Positions 5,267 through 10,358 of a DNA stretch of 10,358 bases are shown here, piece by piece; position 1 is the stretch's first letter; each line of letters starts with the position of its first letter. A program made the position numbers and the translations under genes. The notes under the pieces are model-generated. The model ran no database searches. It was not told the DNA's origin and was given only the letters and a program-made list of their open reading frames with translations. The DNA comes from Gammaproteobacteria bacterium (GTDB lineage Bacteria; Pseudomonadota; Gammaproteobacteria; S144-34): the NCBI GenBank assembly GCA_015494165.1, contig WGBS01000139.1:1-10358 (forward strand), in the 5' to 3' direction.

Positions 5267-5686
5267 ATGAGCGAGAACACCGCCACTGCACAGGACCAGG
5301 CCGCGCGCTTCGAGCCGCGCCTGAGCGAGGCCGAGCTGCGCCTGACCGAGGCGGCCCGGGAGAAGCTGCGCGGGCTGCTCGAGGACGCGCGCCGTGACGA
5401 CGACGCCATCCAGGGCGTGCGCATCTACGTCGCCGGCGGCGGCTGCGGCGGCATGGGCTACGGCATGACCTTCGCCGACGAGGTGCGCGAGACCGATGCC
5501 GTGCTGGAGCTCGACGGCCTGCGCATCGTCATCGACGCCGTCGCCCTCGCCTACATGCGCGGCGCCGAGATCGACTACGTCGAGGAGCGCTTCGGCGGCA
5601 GCTTCGTCTTCAATAACGTCTTCCAGGCCGTGGGCGGCACCGGCGTGTGCTCGGCCTGCGGCGCCGCCGGCGGCGGGTGTGCATGA
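5267..5686 (+). CDS. A-type (HesB/IscA/ErpA-like) iron-sulfur carrier variant with CxxC
   Basis: The 139-residue protein belongs to the HesB/IscA fold, with LSLTEAA-like N-terminus (RLTEAAREKLRGLL), RIYVAGGGCGGMGYGMTFAD, DGLRIVIDAVALAYMRGAEIDYVE and SFVFNNVFQAVGGTG. Cys60 is the first family cysteine. Canonical IscA/ErpA proteins end with a C-G-C pair, whereas here the C-terminus has Cys128 and Cys131 as CSAC, then Cys138 in a Gly-rich tail (GAAGGGCA). This matches a subgroup of HesB-like proteins I recall in proteobacteria, not canonical ErpA, so no symbol is given. The expected role is to bind and hand over Fe-S clusters or iron in the cytoplasm. ATG at 5267 has GGAGGA at nine bases. Its 3' end overlaps the GTG start of the ATP-grasp gene by eight bases. 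The family call is firm; the exact client is unknown. Confidence 0.88.
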   Translation: MSENTATAQDQAARFEPRLSEAELRLTEAAREKLRGLLEDARRDDDAIQGVRIYVAGGGCGGMGYGMTFADEVRETDAVLELDGLRIVIDAVALAYMRGAEIDYVEERFGGSFVFNNVFQAVGGTGVCSACGAAGGGCA

Positions 5687-6965
5687 GGCGCGACGCGCGC
5701 GCGGCGGCCGCCGCGTCCTGATCCTCGCGCCGCACTCGAGCTACCGCATCGGGCCCTACCTGGCCGCCGCGCGCGGCCTCGGCCTGCGCCCCTTCCTGGT
5801 CTCGACCGGCAGGCAGGTGCTGCTGCCCGCCGGGGTCGAGGGCGTGCAGGTGGATCCGCGCGACGAGGGCGCGGCACGCGCGCGCGTGCTCGAGGCGCTC
5901 GGCGGCGATCCGCCCTGCGCGGCCGTGGCGACCGACGACCCCATGGTCCCGCTCGCGGCGAGCCTCGCCGCCGAGCTGGGCCTGCCCCACAACCCGCCTA
6001 TGGCCGCGCGGCTCGCGCGGCGCAAGGACCTCGCCCGCGCGCGCCTCGCCGAGGCGGGCCTGCCGGTGCCCGCCCACCGCGTGCTCGATCTCGACCGTCC
6101 CCTCGGCCCGCAGCTCCGCGGGCTCCACTATCCCTGCGTCGCCAAGCCCGTGGCGCTCGCGGGCAGCCGCGGGGTCATCCGCGCCGATGACCCTGCCGCC
6201 CTGGAGGCGGCCTGCGCCCGCATCGCGCGCATCCTGGCCGGCGAGCCCCACCTGACGGACGAGGAGCGCCGGCGGGTGCTGGTCGAGGCCTTCGTGCCGG
6301 GGCCCGAGCTCGCCCTCGAGGGGCTGCTCTCGGACGGGCGGCTCGAGGTGCTGGCGCTCTTCGACAAGCCCGACCCCCTCGACGGACCCTTCTTCGAGGA
6401 GACCTACTACGTCACCCCGAGCCGCCTGCCGCCCGCCGCCCAGCGGCGCATCGCCGAGGTCGTGGAGGCGGGCTGCGCCGCCTACGGCCTGCGCCACGGG
6501 CCGGTGCACGCCGAGGTGCGCTGGCACGCGGGCGAGGCCTGGATCCTCGAGATCGCCGCCCGCACCATCGGCGGCGAGTGCGCGCGGCTCCTGCGCTTCG
6601 GCACGGGCCACGCCCTGGAGACGCTGGTCCTCGCCCATGCCGCCGGCGCCCCCCTCGCTCTCGAGCGCCCGGACGAGGCCGCGGGCGTCCTGATGCTGCC
6701 CACGCCCGCTGCGGGTGTGCTGCGCCGGGTGGAGGGCGTGCTGGAGGCCCAGCGCGTGCCGGGGATCGAGGCCGTCGAGATCGCCCTGCGCGAGGGCAGC
6801 ACGCTCGTGCCGCTCCCGGAAGGGGCGAGCTACCTCGGCTTCGTCTTCGCCCGCGCGCCCGACCCGGCGGCGGTGGAGGCGGCGCTGCGTGCCGCCCACG
6901 CGCGGCTGCGCATCGTGGTGGCGCCGTCGTGGGAGCTCCGGCCGCGCGAGGCGTCCGGTTTTTGA
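5679..6965 (+). CDS. ATP-grasp ligase with L-amino-acid-ligase-like C-terminal domain
   Basis: The 428-residue enzyme starts at GTG 5679, eight bases inside the Fe-S carrier gene, so the two are coupled. RRVLILAPHSSYRIGPYLAAA opens a pre-ATP-grasp Rossmann-like domain. The ATP-grasp core has RRKDLARARLAEAGLPVP, the ATP-binding Lys156 in CVAKPVAL, a Gly/Ser loop AGSRGV, VEAFVPGPELALEG near residues 202-215, and the Mg-binding acidic residues in HAEVRW (Glu279) and LEIAARTIGG (Glu291, with Arg295). Residues ~335-412 (GVLMLPTPAAGVLRRVEGV through LPEGASYLGFVFA) match the LAL_C2 domain of BacD-type L-amino-acid ligases. The chemistry should be ATP-dependent acyl-phosphate formation and ligation to an amine or thiol. 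The substrates cannot be read from sequence; relatives include dipeptide synthetases and biotin-carboxylase-like proteins. No earlier in-frame ATG follows the upstream stop. The stop codon lies within the FNR-type site of the next gene. Confidence 0.85.
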   Translation: MHEARRARGGRRVLILAPHSSYRIGPYLAAARGLGLRPFLVSTGRQVLLPAGVEGVQVDPRDEGAARARVLEALGGDPPCAAVATDDPMVPLAASLAAELGLPHNPPMAARLARRKDLARARLAEAGLPVPAHRVLDLDRPLGPQLRGLHYPCVAKPVALAGSRGVIRADDPAALEAACARIARILAGEPHLTDEERRRVLVEAFVPGPELALEGLLSDGRLEVLALFDKPDPLDGPFFEETYYVTPSRLPPAAQRRIAEVVEAGCAAYGLRHGPVHAEVRWHAGEAWILEIAARTIGGECARLLRFGTGHALETLVLAHAAGAPLALERPDEAAGVLMLPTPAAGVLRRVEGVLEAQRVPGIEAVEIALREGSTLVPLPEGASYLGFVFARAPDPAAVEAALRAAHARLRIVVAPSWELRPREASGF

Positions 6966-6975
6966 CTCAGGTCAA
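6962..6975 (+). promoter_or_regulatory. FNR/ANR/DNR-type binding site
   Basis: TTGAC-TCAG-GTCAA is a perfect inverted repeat of the FNR/CRP-family form TTGA-N6-TCAA, in the TTGAC variant often seen for ANR and DNR. Its centre (6968.5) lies about 41 bp before the start site predicted from the TATTAT box, the spacing of class II activated promoters. It overlaps the stop codon of the ATP-grasp gene. Confidence 0.8.
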
Positions 6976-6996
6976 TACACTTTTATCTAGCATGGT

Positions 6997-7002
6997 TATT
7001 AT
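6997..7002 (+). promoter_or_regulatory. -10 element of the FNR-controlled promoter
   Basis: TATTAT matches five of six bases of the sigma70 -10 consensus. No good -35 lies 17 bp upstream, as expected when an FNR-type activator centred at -41.5 replaces it. The start site would be near 7009-7010 and the leader about 30 bases. Confidence 0.7.
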
Positions 7003-7038
7003 CCGGCGGGTCCCGACCGGAACGCGAAGGAGGCGACC

Positions 7039-7152
7039 ATGCTCGGGCTCACGCGCGACGACCGCCACGCGCTCGCCAACGTCGGCAAGGCGGTGCTGGT
7101 CCTCGTGGGGGTGATGCTGGGCCTGATCGCCCTCGCCACGGCGATCGGCTAG
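7039..7152 (+). CDS. 37-residue single-pass membrane microprotein
   Basis: ATG 7039 follows AAGGAGG (7027-7033) by five bases, the best Shine-Dalgarno sequence in the window. The 37-residue product has a short charged N-terminus (MLGLTRDDRHALANVGK) followed by a single hydrophobic helix, about residues 18-37 (AVLVLVGVMLGLIALATAIG), ending at the membrane. The charge pattern suggests the N-terminus stays in the cytoplasm. I do not recognise the family. Small helices of this kind often act as accessory subunits or regulators of membrane complexes such as terminal oxidases, but nothing here names a partner. The FNR/ANR-type class II promoter directly upstream predicts induction at low oxygen. 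It is monocistronic: the next gene is convergent and the two stop codons share CTAG. Being below most length cut-offs, it is likely to be missed by automatic annotation. Confidence 0.75.
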   Translation: MLGLTRDDRHALANVGKAVLVLVGVMLGLIALATAIG

Positions 7153-7579
7153 CGCGCGCCGCCGCCCGACCCCGCCGCGGGAGGCGGCCGCAGCAGGGCG
7201 AGGACTGCCACCGAGGCCGCGGTGAGCACCGCGAGCTCCCATACGGGCCGCCCGCCCAGGAAGCCCGCCACGCCGACGTAGGCGGGCAGGTCAGCGAGCG
7301 CGGCGCCGGCGGCGAGCCGCCGCGAGAGCCAGCCGGCATCCGGTGGCGGGGCGCGGCGCAGCCGCCGGCGGTAGGCGAGCGCGAGCCCCGCCCCGGGCAG
7401 CGCCAGCGCCAGGCCCGTGGCGAGGCTGTGGCGCACCCACTCCGGCCGCAGCACCGGCAGGTCGAGGAGCGCGGCGAAGGCGAGCGCCACCAGGGGCACC
7501 ACCACCAGGGGCGTCAGGAGCTGGCGCGCCCACTGGCTGCGCGGGTCCAGGCCCCAGGCGGTACGCTGCGGACCGCCGC

Positions 7580-7583
<4 letters not shown>
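7149..7583 (-). CDS. Four-helix integral membrane protein of unknown function
   Basis: The 144-residue protein has four predicted transmembrane helices at about residues 22-41 (LLTPLVVVPLVALAFAALL), 53-71, 89-109 and 113-131, with a basic loop (YRRRLRRAPP) between helices 2 and 3 and a Gly/Pro-rich tail. I do not recognise a family. It starts at GTG 7583, overlapping the ptsP stop by four bases (GTGA), so it is very likely coupled to ptsP and transcribed from the rppH operon. In E. coli the gene after ptsP is lgt, a larger membrane enzyme; this protein is far too short and lacks Lgt motifs, so it is not a replacement by homology. Its stop shares CTAG with that of the convergent microprotein gene. 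Confidence 0.75.
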
Positions 7584-9865
<2,282 letters not shown>

Positions 9866-9881
9866 TCCGCCCTCCCGGCCC

Positions 9882-10358
9882 TCAGCCGCGCCCTTCGCCG
9901 GCGGCCGGCGCCGACGGCGCCCGCAGGTAGGGCTCGAGCTCCGTGAGGGCCTGGCGGTAGACCTCGCGCTTGAAGAACACGACCTCGCGCGGCGGCAGCC
10001 AGTAGTCCACCCAGCGCCAGCGGTCGAACTCCGGGTGGGGGCTGGCGTCGAGGCGCACGGCCGACTCCTCGCCCACGAGGCGCAGCAGGAACCAGATCTG
10101 CTTCTGGCCGATGCACACCGGACGCCGGCCGCGCCGCACCAGCCGCCGCGGCAGCCGGTAGCGCAGCCAGCCGCGCGTGCGCCCGAGGATGCGCACGTGC
10201 TCGGGGCGCAGCCCCGTCTCCTCCTCGAGCTCGCGCAGCGCCGCCTCCTCGGGCGTCTCGCCGGAGCGGATCCCGCCCTGGGGGAACTGCCAGGCGTCCT
10301 GCCCGCAGCGCCGCCCCCAGAAGACGCGGTCGTCCGCGTTGCACAGGACGATACCGAC
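9882..10358 (-). CDS. rppH: RNA pyrophosphohydrolase RppH, N-terminus cut by the window end
   Basis: 158 residues are visible from VGIVLCNADDRVFWGRR; the first ~8-10 residues of the family (usually MIDxDGYRPN-like) lie beyond the right edge. The Nudix box is perfect: G-x5-E-x7-REL-EEE-TGL, read as GGIRSGETPEEAALRELEEE followed by TGL. Family motifs QDAWQFPQGG, RGWLRYRLP and QKQIWFLLRL are present, as is FDRWRWVDYW near the C-terminus. The enzyme removes pyrophosphate from 5'-triphosphorylated RNA, starting RNase E-dependent decay of mRNAs in the cytoplasm. The order rppH-ptsP with 16 bases between is the same as in E. coli and supports both calls. The promoter lies outside the window. Confidence 0.96.
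   Translation of the reverse strand, partial: VGIVLCNADDRVFWGRRCGQDAWQFPQGGIRSGETPEEAALRELEEETGLRPEHVRILGRTRGWLRYRLPRRLVRRGRRPVCIGQKQIWFLLRLVGEESAVRLDASPHPEFDRWRWVDYWLPPREVVFFKREVYRQALTELEPYLRAPSAPAAGEGRG

Noticed and set aside
5267..5686. Naming the Fe-S carrier gene erpA
   Set aside because: The C-terminal Cys pattern is CxxC plus a late Cys rather than the CxC of ErpA, so the symbol was withheld.
6940..6963. Possible terminator at the end of the ATP-grasp gene (short CCGG repeat then TTTTT)
   Set aside because: The stem is only about four pairs with a large loop and is inside the coding region; the T run is better explained by the codons and the FNR site.

Overview
The window is very GC-rich (well above 70 % by eye) and densely coded. 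It looks like chromosomal DNA from a gammaproteobacterium. The best taxonomic clues are the rppH-ptsP gene order, as in E. coli, an FNR/ANR-type promoter, and a porin ending in Phe. The strong GC bias suggests a Chromatiales/Ectothiorhodospiraceae-like or related lineage, but that is inference. Codon bias is so strong that long open frames lie opposite almost every gene; these were not called.

Layout from left to right: (1) a plus-strand pair, an OmpA-family envelope protein cut by the window edge and an overlapping unrecognised secreted protein. (2) A minus-strand pair, a secreted FMN-binding protein with an SGAT flavinylation motif and an overlapping PepSY-type transmembrane protein. (3) A 580-bp non-coding stretch with a promoter for the FMN pair, three hairpin-plus-heptad repeats with G-quadruplex potential, an intrinsic terminator and several strong palindromes. 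(4) A minus-strand coiled-coil porin. (5) A short divergent regulatory region with an AT-rich palindrome that overlaps the likely porin -35 element. (6) A plus-strand A-type Fe-S carrier variant (CxxC instead of CxC) overlapping an ATP-grasp ligase with an L-amino-acid-ligase-like C-terminal domain. (7) A 37-residue single-helix membrane protein behind a textbook class II FNR/ANR promoter. (8) A minus-strand operon of rppH (cut by the window end), ptsP and a four-helix membrane protein.

How it works together: the FMN-binding/PepSY pair is probably a small extracytoplasmic electron-transfer module. The porin next to it may share its physiology, but a terminator and a separate promoter lie between them. 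The palindrome between the porin and the Fe-S carrier could link both to a metal- or redox-sensing repressor. rppH-ptsP is a conserved housekeeping pair for RNA 5'-end processing and nitrogen-PTS signalling. I found no CRISPR array, intact insertion sequence, tRNA or rRNA. The items most worth a second look are the FNR-driven microprotein, the regulatory palindrome, the G4/hairpin array and the Fe-S carrier/ATP-grasp coupling.
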